Below are positions 13,421-20,169 of a stretch of DNA of 21,124 bases, one piece after another. The notes under the pieces are model-generated. The model was not told the DNA's origin. It saw nothing but the letters and a program-made list of their open reading frames with translations, and did not search any database. The stretch's first letter is position 1, and each line of letters opens with the position of its first letter. A program made the position numbers and the translations under genes. This stretch comes from a virus: positions 1-21,124 of IMG/VR virus record IMGVR_UViG_3300021092_000248. One strand, given 5' to 3'.

Positions 13421-15927
13421 TAAGCAAAAAATGATTCAAGATTTACAGTTTTTTCTATTTTCCAACCAATTGCCTCAAGAATTGATTTAAGTGGTTCTAA
13501 GAAACTCTTCTCAAATTGTAGTTCATAGTCTATGTATTTGTCAAGATTCAGTTCCTTGGGAAATTCCTGAATGAAAGAAATTACATTTTCATGAATTGGA
13601 TTTGGTTTTTTGAGATAGCAAAATTTAATTTTTTCTCCATTTTGAATTAAAGAATATTTGTGAGTCAAATTATTTTCTTTAATATAATGATTAAACAATA
13701 AAGCACCACGAACTTGAATCGGAGTTGCTTTTATATAAATTTGACTTGCAGAATTTGATTTATATTTTGCAACATTATTGACAGACCTTGGAAATGAAAT
13801 TGTTTCTGCAGGCAAAGTTTTAAATTGTTTCTTCTTTCTATCAATAAATTCTATGACATCATCCTCACTACCCGTCATCATTAATTGAAGAGCATCTTTA
13901 ATCATTTTACGACAAGGTGCTGGTGTTGAAGACTTGATTGCTTCAATTCCCATTATCTTAAGTTTTGGTTCATCATAACGAACACCTTCACTATCCCAAA
14001 CATTTAGAATGTATCTTTTCTTTGCCATCCAAATTCCACGATCAGCAATGTTCTCTCTTTTCATGAACATTTTTTGATCATAAGCGTTCACATACTCTGC
14101 CAACTCTTGGTAAGAACTCTCAATATACTTTTCAAGTTCCATTTTACAGACCTTATCAAGGAACGAAACAATACCTTCAGTAGTTTTCTCTCTTCCCTTG
14201 TATACAGTTTGAACCAAAGGACCCAAATTGAGATAGATGGAATCAGTATCAGAAGCAATAACATAATCTTCATTTTCAGTTTTAAGCAATTTGTTAAGGT
14301 ATCTATTCATTTTATTTTCGATCCAACGAATTGCAACTTGCCCAGACAGAGTAATTGCCTCCGCATTTTCTAACTTATAATAACGAAAATATTCATTACC
14401 AATTGCGCCATAAGCAGAGTTCAGTTGAATCTTTCGTGCCATCTGAATGTTATTACAACGAGCAATCTCTTTCTCTAATTTTTTAGATGGAGTTTTTTCA
14501 TATTGCTGCTTAGCAGCAAGCATTTTTTCTTTGAAGATAACACGTTCATTATAAATCTTCTCCATGAGTTCTGGAAGAAATCCTCGAACATCTTTACGGA
14601 ACATTGCACCATTCGCACACACCGCATAGTCTTTATACATCTCAAAATTAATCTGTTGACTCAAAATACGGTCTACAGAAGCTAACGAATGTTTCTCATC
14701 CAAAAGAGTTTCTGGTGAAATGTTATACTGCATGATCAAATGTGGGTATAGAGAGTTGAGGTCAAATGATACGACCCAATCATACTTTCCAGGAACTGGT
14801 TCTTTCACATAAGCACCAGCATACCTTTCACTTTTTTTCTTGTTCTCTTTAGGTGGAATGATGATGTTCTTTTTCTTGAGATAATTGTAAATGATAGTAT
14901 CCCACATACGAACCTGGGAATACACATCCGAAAAATTGACCTTAGCATCGTATGCCATAGTCACTGCCAATTCAATCAACTTCATTTTATCTTCAAGTTG
15001 ATCTACTAGTTCTACGTCTTTGATGTTATACTCAACGAATTTCTGCCAATTTTGAGTATAAAAATCTTTGAACGTTTCGTACTCAGAGTGATCAAGTTTT
15101 TTCTGACCAAGTTCCACCTCAGCAATGTAATCCAGACGATAAGACTCCTGTGCTTTATAGGTGAATTTCTTATAGAGATCAAGATAATCAAGTTGAGTCA
15201 AACCACCAATGTCATAAGAAGTATTTTTTCTCCCTTGAATATAAATTTCTTTGTAATTTACAAGTCCCCAAAGAGACATTCTTTTCATCAAATTTTCACC
15301 AAGAATGCGATTCAGTCTACCAACAATGTATGGAATATCATATAGCATAATATTCCACCCAGTAATAATTTCTGGAGTATTGTTCATCCAATAGTCAATG
15401 AAATTTGATAGCAGCTGCTTCTCTGTTCCACACTCAATATACCTAACATTATCCTGATTAACTGTAAATGGATAAATCCCCCAGGTAATAATTTTTTTTG
15501 TTGAGTAATCCTGTATTGTTATAGTAAGAATTTCTTCGGAGCAACTTTCAACATCTGGAAATCCATTTTCAGATGCAACCTCAATGTCAAGAGTTGCTAC
15601 TTTAATCTTAGTTAAATCAAATTCAATACGTTCTTCTGGATAATTTTCCGAAATGTATTGATAGATGTATCTATCGTTACCATAAATCTCAAATCCATCT
15701 ACTCCATCATACTTTTTATAGAATTCTCTACAATCTCGCACATAACCAGGAACAACTGGTTCTAAATATTTTCCACTCAAAGATTTAAATTTACTTTTTT
15801 GTTTTGAAGGAACATAGAGAGTTGGTCTCCACTCATCTCTTGTTATAAAACTTTTACCATTTTCATAACCACGGACAAGAAATTGATTTCCAACAAGTTG
15901 AACATTAGTATAAAATCTTTGAGACAT
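13420..15927 (-). CDS. 43: T4 gp43-like family B DNA polymerase
   Basis: Replicative polymerase with 3'-5' proofreading, 835 aa (T4: 898). The exonuclease motifs are intact: Exo I LDIEVASE (D114, E116), Exo [14 protein letters not shown] and Exo [13 protein letters not shown]. The polymerase motifs are [26 protein letters not shown] and [18 protein letters not shown] is the loop linking exonuclease and polymerase. The C-terminus VNLESFFA resembles the sliding-clamp-binding tail of T4 gp43 (SLDFLFG). No intein or intron interrupts the conserved motifs, although these are common insertion sites in phage polymerases. The start lies 10 bases after the stop of the 93-aa gene. Confidence 0.98.
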   Translation of the reverse strand: MSQRFYTNVQLVGNQFLVRGYENGKSFITRDEWRPTLYVPSKQKSKFKSLSGKYLEPVVPGYVRDCREFYKKYDGVDGFEIYGNDRYIYQYISENYPEERIEFDLTKIKVATLDIEVASENGFPDVESCSEEILTITIQDYSTKKIITWGIYPFTVNQDNVRYIECGTEKQLLSNFIDYWMNNTPEIITGWNIMLYDIPYIVGRLNRILGENLMKRMSLWGLVNYKEIYIQGRKNTSYDIGGLTQLDYLDLYKKFTYKAQESYRLDYIAEVELGQKKLDHSEYETFKDFYTQNWQKFVEYNIKDVELVDQLEDKMKLIELAVTMAYDAKVNFSDVYSQVRMWDTIIYNYLKKKNIIIPPKENKKKSERYAGAYVKEPVPGKYDWVVSFDLNSLYPHLIMQYNISPETLLDEKHSLASVDRILSQQINFEMYKDYAVCANGAMFRKDVRGFLPELMEKIYNERVIFKEKMLAAKQQYEKTPSKKLEKEIARCNNIQMARKIQLNSAYGAIGNEYFRYYKLENAEAITLSGQVAIRWIENKMNRYLNKLLKTENEDYVIASDTDSIYLNLGPLVQTVYKGREKTTEGIVSFLDKVCKMELEKYIESSYQELAEYVNAYDQKMFMKRENIADRGIWMAKKRYILNVWDSEGVRYDEPKLKIMGIEAIKSSTPAPCRKMIKDALQLMMTGSEDDVIEFIDRKKKQFKTLPAETISFPRSVNNVAKYKSNSASQIYIKATPIQVRGALLFNHYIKENNLTHKYSLIQNGEKIKFCYLKKPNPIHENVISFIQEFPKELNLDKYIDYELQFEKSFLEPLKSILEAIGWKIEKTVNLESFFA

Positions 15928-15937
15928 TACAAATAAT

Positions 15938-16219
15938 TCAAGAAAAAAGTTTTTTGTACTTCAATAAAAGTGATGATTTTGGATTCATCAAAGTAATGAT
16001 TTTATCAGAACTAATCATAAATTGAGTTTGATCTGTAACATCATTTAACCAAGGAACTAAGTCATCTTTGATAACACATGGATTAATTAATTTGCAGTCA
16101 GGTTCACCAATTTCAGATGTAACTTCTTCAATTTCAGAAATTAAAATTTCATTCGTTGAAATCAAAAGACTCTTGATTAATTTCGTTTTTTTGACTTCCT
16201 GTTTCACTTCCTCTTCCAT
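15938..16219 (-). CDS. small conserved phage protein, possible paralogue of its upstream neighbour
   Basis: The 93-aa protein has a Lys/Glu-rich start (MEEEVKQEVKKTK), then KSLLISTNEILISEIEEVTSEIGEPDCKLINPCVI and a second half KIITLMNPKSSLLLKYKKLF. The segment LLIST-NEILISEIEE...INPCVI lines up with AVLKSGEDIIADMKE...VDPLVL of the 134-aa neighbour, so the two may be related copies of one small beta-barrel-like fold. GGAGAAG lies four bases before the ATG. It overlaps the neighbour's 3' end by 71 bases in a different frame, unusually long for this phage. The position immediately before gp43 is constant with early expression from 16568-16596. The function is unknown. Confidence 0.65.
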   Translation of the reverse strand: MEEEVKQEVKKTKLIKSLLISTNEILISEIEEVTSEIGEPDCKLINPCVIKDDLVPWLNDVTDQTQFMISSDKIITLMNPKSSLLLKYKKLFS

Positions 16220-16547
16220 TTAACTTCTCCAAATAAAGATTTTTAAGATTTGCAACTGGTTCAACAACAGTAACGACCCAATCTGCAGAACACGGTATTC
16301 TATTTGTTGCAGAAAGAGGAATCCATGGATAAAACTTAATGTCAAGTTTAGTGCTCATTGTTGCCGTGTTACCAGACTCTAATGAATTTTCAGTTAAGAC
16401 AACTGGTTCATTTTTGAATGAAGTTTTTAATACCAATGGATCCACAAAAAGATATGCAACTATTTCATCAGAATCTTCTCTGCGAATTTCTTTCATGTCC
16501 GCAATAATATCTTCACCAGATTTTAATACCGCAAGTCGAATGCTCAT
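16149..16547 (-). CDS. small conserved phage protein with LKSGExIIADxKE motif
   Basis: The 132-aa protein begins MSIRLAVLKSGEDIIADMKEIRRED. It continues with beta-type segments (VAYLFVDPLVLKTSF, NEPVVLTEN, KLDIKFYPWIPLS, DWVVTVVEPVANLKNLYLEKLNG). The pattern suggests a small beta-barrel, Lsm/Sm-like at least in outline, and resembles a protein conserved next to gp43 in cyanomyoviruses. The function is unknown. The C-terminal 24 residues (from about GRGSETGSQKNE) are encoded only in the stretch shared with the next gene and look like a disordered tail. ATG 16547 is preferred over TTG 16553. The start of transcription predicted by the promoter at 16568-16596 gives a leader of about 14 bases. 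Confidence 0.7.
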   Translation of the reverse strand: MSIRLAVLKSGEDIIADMKEIRREDSDEIVAYLFVDPLVLKTSFKNEPVVLTENSLESGNTATMSTKLDIKFYPWIPLSATNRIPCSADWVVTVVEPVANLKNLYLEKLNGRGSETGSQKNEINQESFDFNE

Positions 16548-16567
16548 TTTCAAAAACAGTTTTTATC

Positions 16568-16596
16568 AGTATAAGTGAATTAATACAAATTGTCAA
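16568..16596 (-). promoter_or_regulatory. near-consensus sigma-70 promoter of the gp43-uvsX-41-mazG operon
   Basis: On the minus strand a perfect TTGACA (16591-16596) is followed after 17 bases by TATACT (16568-16573). The predicted start is near 16561. The -35 box overlaps the stop codon of the 52-aa ORF. Downstream, all genes to mazG are spaced or overlapped tightly, with no other promoter seen, so this probably drives the whole replication operon. Confidence 0.85.
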
Positions 16597-16751
16597 TCTC
16601 CATCTCCACCAGCACTGGAAGGAGATCTGTCTGGAACTGCTCTTCCAGATCCAACATTAGTTACTCTTCCTTTATCATAAATCTTATGTTTTTTTGACAT
16701 CAGATAAGGAATAGTTTTGACTTCCCGAATAAACTGATTAAAAGTTTTCAT
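16593..16751 (-). CDS. 52-aa ORF with T4-like capsid-targeting N-terminus
   Basis: This short frame starts MKTFNQFIREVKTIPYLMS, continues KKHKIYDKGRVTNVGSGRAV and ends with a Ser/Gly/Asp tail (SSAGGDGD). The first ten residues match the T4 capsid-targeting sequence MKTYQEFIAE at M, K, T, F/Y, F, I and E. I-x-E is the consensus before the gp21 cut. A cleaved product would be a roughly 42-residue basic-to-acidic peptide. It sits between the hsp20 terminator and the gp43-operon promoter, and its stop codon is part of that -35 box. No strong Shine-Dalgarno or promoter of its own is visible, so expression would depend on read-through past the terminator at 16756-16797. It may be an internal-protein-type peptide. 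Confidence 0.55.
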   Translation of the reverse strand: MKTFNQFIREVKTIPYLMSKKHKIYDKGRVTNVGSGRAVPDRSPSSAGGDGD

Positions 16752-16755
16752 GCTT

Positions 16756-16797
16756 AAAAAAATAGGGGATTAGATGGTCTTTGTCATCTTATCCCCT
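16756..16797 (-). terminator. intrinsic terminator downstream of hsp20
   Basis: On the minus strand AGGGGAT and ATCCCCT, then AGATG and CATCT, pair with one mismatch between them around an 8-base loop. A T-run of seven (16756-16762) follows after one A. It lies 24 bases past the hsp20 stop codon and ends just before the 52-aa ORF's start. Confidence 0.88.
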
Positions 16798-16820
16798 TTA
16801 GCGACGATATTCGTTTTTAT

Positions 16821-17255
16821 TTAGAGATAATCTTTTCTTGCATGATGCTCTGGAACAATTTTACTTAAGACAACTCTAAGTAATCCGTCTTCAAAGATGA
16901 CTTCACGGACTTCTGTATCGTCTGATAAAGACCACGCTCGTTTAAAACTTCTTTGAGCCAAACCCTTGTGGATAAACGTCCCGTCCGATTCAGTATCGGA
17001 TTTTTGCCCTTCGACAAAAAGTTTTCCATACTCTGTGAATACATTGACTTCTTCCCTCTTAAATCCTGCGAGTGCAATTTCCAAATGCGACTCAACATTA
17101 TTTACTTGAATAAGGTTATAAGGTGGATAATTTGTTGTAGTTTCGTGAAGATGGAAAAGACGGTCAAAGTATTCGTCCATTCCAATAGAGTTGCGAGTAA
17201 TCTTCTCCATCAGTGCAGGAAGATCCGCAGCAGTATACCTTGTTAGGTTAGTCAT
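16821..17255 (-). CDS. hsp20: small heat shock protein, Hsp20/alpha-crystallin family
   Basis: ATP-independent chaperone that holds unfolding proteins. In T4-like cyanophages hsp20 is a near-core gene. The 144-aa protein has a variable N-terminus (MTNLTRYTAADLPALMEK) and an alpha-crystallin domain at about 45-135: YNLIQVNNVESHLEIALAGF, KREEVNVFTEYGKLFVEG, then the FxRAWSLSD segment and DGLLRVVLSK. The last two carry the family's L-P-like and G-x-L positions. The C-terminus (IVPEHHARKDYL) is short. AAGGAG lies eight bases before ATG and falls in a small hairpin with a U-run. A TATAAT box is at 17316-17321. The gene ends in a strong terminator, so it can be expressed as a single-gene message. 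Confidence 0.95.
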   Translation of the reverse strand: MTNLTRYTAADLPALMEKITRNSIGMDEYFDRLFHLHETTTNYPPYNLIQVNNVESHLEIALAGFKREEVNVFTEYGKLFVEGQKSDTESDGTFIHKGLAQRSFKRAWSLSDDTEVREVIFEDGLLRVVLSKIVPEHHARKDYL

Positions 17256-17262
17256 TTTAGTA

Positions 17263-17276
17263 GCTCCTTAAAAAGC
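17263..17276 (-). promoter_or_regulatory. hairpin covering the hsp20 Shine-Dalgarno (fourU-like RNA thermometer candidate)
   Basis: In the leader RNA GCUUUUUAAGGAGC can fold with G-C, C-G, U-A and two U-G pairs around a UUAA loop. A U-run thus pairs with the AGG of the Shine-Dalgarno, the arrangement of fourU thermometers. A second hairpin, GGAU-CC-GAAA-GG-AUCC with one bulged G, lies near the predicted 5' end. The stem is weak and this is an inference. Confidence 0.35.
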
Positions 17277-17315
17277 GAGTTTGTGTTGTGTGGATCCTTT
17301 CGGCATCCTATACTA

Positions 17316-17321
17316 ATTATA
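17316..17321 (-). promoter_or_regulatory. TATAAT -10 box of hsp20
   Basis: A perfect TATAAT on the minus strand lies about 60 bases before the hsp20 ATG, giving a leader of roughly 54 bases. No consensus -35 is found 16-18 bases upstream (ACCCCA at 17 bp). The promoter may need an activator or be recognised by a modified polymerase. Confidence 0.5.
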
Positions 17322-17362
17322 CAACATCTCATAAAAAATGGGGTGTTGAACTCCCTACTTTA

Positions 17363-18355
17363 TTATTCGGTTATACCAAATACAATATTAAGAGAAGAAT
17401 TGAGTGTTCCTCTATTCTTATATTCCTTTGCCACTTTATCCCACCCATTACCAACTTTTGATCCCGTTTCATCATTCATATACTTATCAATCCAATAAAG
17501 AAGGTATGATACTGTACGATCCATATTATCCCATCGAGTATCTTTGCAGATATTAGAATCCTTAAACATACCACCAGTTTTCCAGGTTTCAGTGATATGA
17601 GTTAACCCATCCCATTCATCCCCATAGGTATTTCCTACACCTTTTTCAATCAATTCCCACAGTTTACGAAGTTTTTGATTATTAGGTCCATAGTAATAAA
17701 GAGACATAAGAGCAGCGGCAATAAATGGTTGGCACCATCTATCCTTTCTCACCATAAGTTCATCAAGTGCTTGAAGACATCCTTTAATCATCCAAAAAGA
17801 AAGTTGATCACGAAGTTGTTCAGCATTCTTTACATTTGACTGATTCCATTCCGTTGGTTTCATAAAGTGACAAGCCTTATTCATGCCAGAAAGAATGATT
17901 CCTTTAGAAAGTTTTTCATTCTTTGGAGTGTAATCATAAAATCCAGTAAGAATACCATAAACTTTCTGCTGATTTTTTTCCATTGCTTCAGCAGAATCAA
18001 AAGTATCATAAGATTGTTTAATCTGATCAAGATCTTCATACTCATAAGTAATAGAAACTAACTTCTGGGGAAGATAATCAGATCCTTCTTTTTCCCAATT
18101 CAAAGCCCTGGTATTTCCGTCCACCCTAAACACCATGCCTTTTGGATACAATTTTCCAGATACAGTACAGTTTTTGGTAAGACGAACTAAATGAACAACA
18201 CAATGTTCTGGTCTAACTTGCTTAAGATGTCCTCTAGCCTTACTCAATCGTGCTTCAGTATCTCTTTGACAAGGAACTTCTGGCAAATTTAAAAAATCTT
18301 GCAATGAATAGTTGCAATTTACAGTAATGTTGCTTGTAAAATCTTTTGTTTCCAT
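17363..18355 (-). CDS. ParB/sulfiredoxin-fold-like phage protein
   Basis: The 330-aa protein has an N-terminal domain reminiscent of ParB/Srx proteins. A VPCQRDTEARLSKARGHL segment (about 27-44) is followed by VVHLVRLTKNC, a G-x-Y-x-G turn and VFRVDGNTRALNW (D79-G-N-T-R83). The last corresponds to the DGxxR phosphate-binding signature. TYEYEDLDQIKQSYDTFDSAEAMEKNQQ follows, where the acidic/DS pattern suits the helical part of the fold. The C-terminal ~190 residues are helical with Trp-rich stretches (KDTRWDNMDRTVSYLLYWIDKYM) and no motif I recognise. Relatives may bind or cut DNA, or hydrolyse nucleotides; none of this is shown. It stands apart from regA by a terminator and has its own strong sigma-70 promoter and a structured 80-base leader. 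Confidence 0.6.
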   Translation of the reverse strand: METKDFTSNITVNCNYSLQDFLNLPEVPCQRDTEARLSKARGHLKQVRPEHCVVHLVRLTKNCTVSGKLYPKGMVFRVDGNTRALNWEKEGSDYLPQKLVSITYEYEDLDQIKQSYDTFDSAEAMEKNQQKVYGILTGFYDYTPKNEKLSKGIILSGMNKACHFMKPTEWNQSNVKNAEQLRDQLSFWMIKGCLQALDELMVRKDRWCQPFIAAALMSLYYYGPNNQKLRKLWELIEKGVGNTYGDEWDGLTHITETWKTGGMFKDSNICKDTRWDNMDRTVSYLLYWIDKYMNDETGSKVGNGWDKVAKEYKNRGTLNSSLNIVFGITE

Positions 18356-18383
18356 TTTTTTAAATTAAAATTAATAAACAATT

Positions 18384-18415
18384 CACTGACCATGAGGAAA
18401 GTGCTGCTATTGCAG
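18384..18415 (-). other. structured leader of the ParB-like gene (two small hairpins)
   Basis: In the leader RNA CUGC-AAUA-GCAG (18404-18415) is followed at once by CACU...AGUG with an inner CC/GG (18384-18403). The ATG at 18355 has no Shine-Dalgarno upstream, only A/T-rich sequence. The hairpins may help stabilise the message or control its translation. Nothing else is seen in 18356-18438. Confidence 0.35.
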
Positions 18416-18438
18416 GGAGTTTATCAGTTTACTTAAAT

Positions 18439-18467
18439 ACTATAAAATAAAAAAAGAGAGTTGTCAA
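18439..18467 (-). promoter_or_regulatory. sigma-70 promoter of the ParB-like gene, inside a terminator
   Basis: On the minus strand a perfect TTGACA (18462-18467) is followed after 17 bases by TATAGT (18439-18444). The -35 is the centre of the regA terminator hairpin and the spacer contains its T-run. The predicted start near 18432 leaves a leader of about 77 bases. Confidence 0.8.
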
Positions 18468-18474
18468 CTCTCTT
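18448..18474 (-). terminator. intrinsic terminator of the gp44-dam-62-regA operon
   Basis: On the minus strand AAGAGAGTTG and CAACTCTCTT form a near-perfect palindrome around one A (18454-18474). Seven further bases of T-rich sequence follow. It starts just six bases after the regA stop codon. Confidence 0.88.
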
Positions 18475-18480
18475 AAAAAA

Positions 18481-18921
18481 TTATTCTGGTTCTACTGGTT
18501 TCCCTTTCTTACCAATATTATACTTCTGCTCTAAAATCCAATCGCCTTTATCTTTATAGGCAAGAACTTTAATTTGGTTAAGGGGTGCGATGTCCGCAAT
18601 AGAATCCTCTTTGACCACCGTAATCAATCCCCAATCACAAAGAAGTTTTGTAATTCTATTTCTTCTTTGTAAATCATTTATTGTCAGATTTGCGTGCTTA
18701 CCATCCAGAGCAAACAACTCTTTAAAATGGACAATATAATATCTACCTTGCTTATGGAGAATATGACAAGATTGATAAAGTTTTTTCTCCTTTCTTGACG
18801 CAACTCCAATGCGAGTCAAAGTTTCACGAACCTTCAAAAAATCATCTGGTTCATTTAGAATGATTTCAACCATCATATCGGAAGACCAGTTTACTTGAGG
18901 TTCAATTGTTTGATTAGTCAT
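18481..18921 (-). CDS. regA: RegA translational repressor
   Basis: Binds ribosome-binding regions of early phage mRNAs and blocks their translation. In T4 its targets include its own message and clamp-loader messages. The 146-aa protein shows the family core: VEIILNEPDDFLKVRETLTRIGVA, LYQSCHILHKQGRYYIVHFKELFALDGK, NDLQRRNRITKLLCDWGLI and DWILEQKYNIG. These match T4 RegA (122 aa) across nearly its whole length. An extra 15-residue N-terminus (MTNQTIEPQVNWSSD) precedes the usual start, with Met-Met at 16-17 as an alternative. A short tail (KKGKPVEPE) extends the end. The start overlaps the gp62 stop as ATGA. A terminator lies six bases after the stop. Confidence 0.96.
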   Translation of the reverse strand: MTNQTIEPQVNWSSDMMVEIILNEPDDFLKVRETLTRIGVASRKEKKLYQSCHILHKQGRYYIVHFKELFALDGKHANLTINDLQRRNRITKLLCDWGLITVVKEDSIADIAPLNQIKVLAYKDKGDWILEQKYNIGKKGKPVEPE

Positions 18922-19289
18922 TTCGTTCCACCAGTTTCAAGTCGTTGTTTAATAAAATTAAGTTGTTCTTTATTTAGAATCTTCAAAGCTTGAGATGCCT
19001 TTTCATTACTATAACCATAGTATTGTTTAACGCATTCTAAATCTTTGATTTTATCTTTTCGGAGCCAGGGAGAAAATCTCTTCTTTTTCCTTAGACTATT
19101 TAGATAAAAGGAATATTGCATATCTTTGTCAAGTTGATGATGTATATTCATTTCGTTTGCAAAAAGAATACAATCAATGTGCCCAGACAAGCAACGATTT
19201 ACAATGTAAGGAGCATAATTGCCAATCTCTTCAGAAAGATCTTCCTTTGTAAAATTAATCGAGTTCAACCAATCTTTTAGTTCAGGCAT
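18918..19289 (-). CDS. 62: T4 gp62-like clamp-loader small subunit
   Basis: With four gp44 subunits this protein loads the sliding clamp gp45 on DNA. The 123-aa form is much shorter than T4 gp62 (187 aa) but has the recognisable start PELKDWLNSINFTKEDL and NYAPYIVNRCLSGHIDCILFANEMN. RKKKRFSPWLRKDKIKDLECVKQYYGYSNEKA and a helical end complete the match; cyanomyovirus gp62 proteins are usually short. Its start overlaps the end of the methylase gene by eight bases and its stop overlaps regA (ATGA). It is separated from its partner gp44 by the inserted methylase gene. Confidence 0.9.
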   Translation of the reverse strand: MPELKDWLNSINFTKEDLSEEIGNYAPYIVNRCLSGHIDCILFANEMNIHHQLDKDMQYSFYLNSLRKKKRFSPWLRKDKIKDLECVKQYYGYSNEKASQALKILNKEQLNFIKQRLETGGTK

Positions 19290-20169
19290 AAAGAATACTC
19301 TCCAGTGAGTTAATTTTTTCTGTAGGATAACTGGTAACTAGCAATTCAGTCTTTATGTTTTCATCAGTTCCTTTTTCACCACGGTGAGCCATCGAATAAC
19401 GAAGTTTCCATTCACGAAGATAATAGTCTTTATATAATTCGATCAATCTATCATTTACGTTATAAGTAATCATAAACTTGTGCGGACACTTATAAACATT
19501 TTCTGCAAACAAATCATGATCAAATGATTTATGCATCTCACGATTTTTTCCATAAAGAAAATCTTTAATGTCATAAGGTGGATCAAGAAAAACAAACACA
19601 TCTTTTCCAGGAGCATTCATTACTTCAGAATAATCAATGTTTGTAATCTTCCAATTCTTCATCAATTTAGAATAATCTTTGAGTTTTTCAATGCCAACAA
19701 AAGAAAAATTAGAACGAGAAGCAGTCACCGAAAAAGTGCTGTTTTCAGTTAAACCTGAAAAACTACATTTGTTAAGAATAAAAAAACTTGATGCACGATC
19801 CAATCCTTTCTGAGAATTGATGTCTATCTTTGTTTGATTAAACAATTCTTGATGGGCAGCATCTTTTTCATCCTGAGTCGAAAAATCAGAGACTTTAGTT
19901 TTAAGTTCTTTCAATCGTTCTGAAAGTTCTTCACCACGATCTCGAAGTTGAACCCAGAAATTGTAAAGAGGAACATACAAATCATTGATCCAAATAGGAA
20001 CATCTGGATATGCTTGTGTTGTGTAAAAAGCAACAGAACCACCTCCAATAAAAGGTTCCCGATATTCTTTAAAATTTTCAGGATACCAAGGTGATAGTGT
20101 TTTAGTTGCCTTAGACTTTCCTCCAGGATAACGAAGACAAGTTTTGAGTGGAAAAGTTTTTACTTTCAT
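19282..20169 (-). CDS. dam: DNA adenine N6-methyltransferase, Dam/D12 class
   Basis: Transfers methyl from S-adenosylmethionine to adenine N6 in a short DNA target, GATC being the usual one for this class. The 295-aa protein has the D12-class N-terminal LRYPGGKSKATK (12-23) and the SAM-binding EPFIGGGSVAFYT (38-50). The catalytic DPPYD is at 196-200, in the alpha-class order (FxGxG before DPPY). RSNFSFVGIEKL and a C-terminal YNVNDRLIELY segment fit Dam proteins. The target is not proven by sequence. Its start overlaps the gp44 stop (ATGA) and its stop region overlaps gp62 by eight bases, so it is inserted into the clamp-loader pair without breaking coupling. It may protect phage DNA from restriction or mark replicated DNA. 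Confidence 0.92.
   Translation of the reverse strand: MKVKTFPLKTCLRYPGGKSKATKTLSPWYPENFKEYREPFIGGGSVAFYTTQAYPDVPIWINDLYVPLYNFWVQLRDRGEELSERLKELKTKVSDFSTQDEKDAAHQELFNQTKIDINSQKGLDRASSFFILNKCSFSGLTENSTFSVTASRSNFSFVGIEKLKDYSKLMKNWKITNIDYSEVMNAPGKDVFVFLDPPYDIKDFLYGKNREMHKSFDHDLFAENVYKCPHKFMITYNVNDRLIELYKDYYLREWKLRYSMAHRGEKGTDENIKTELLVTSYPTEKINSLESILYA

Noticed and set aside
17322-17350. Imperfect inverted repeat AACATCTCAT / ATGGGGTGTT after the ParB-like gene
   Set aside because: Pairing works only in plus-strand RNA through G-U pairs; in the minus-strand transcript it has C-A mismatches and no suitable T-run.
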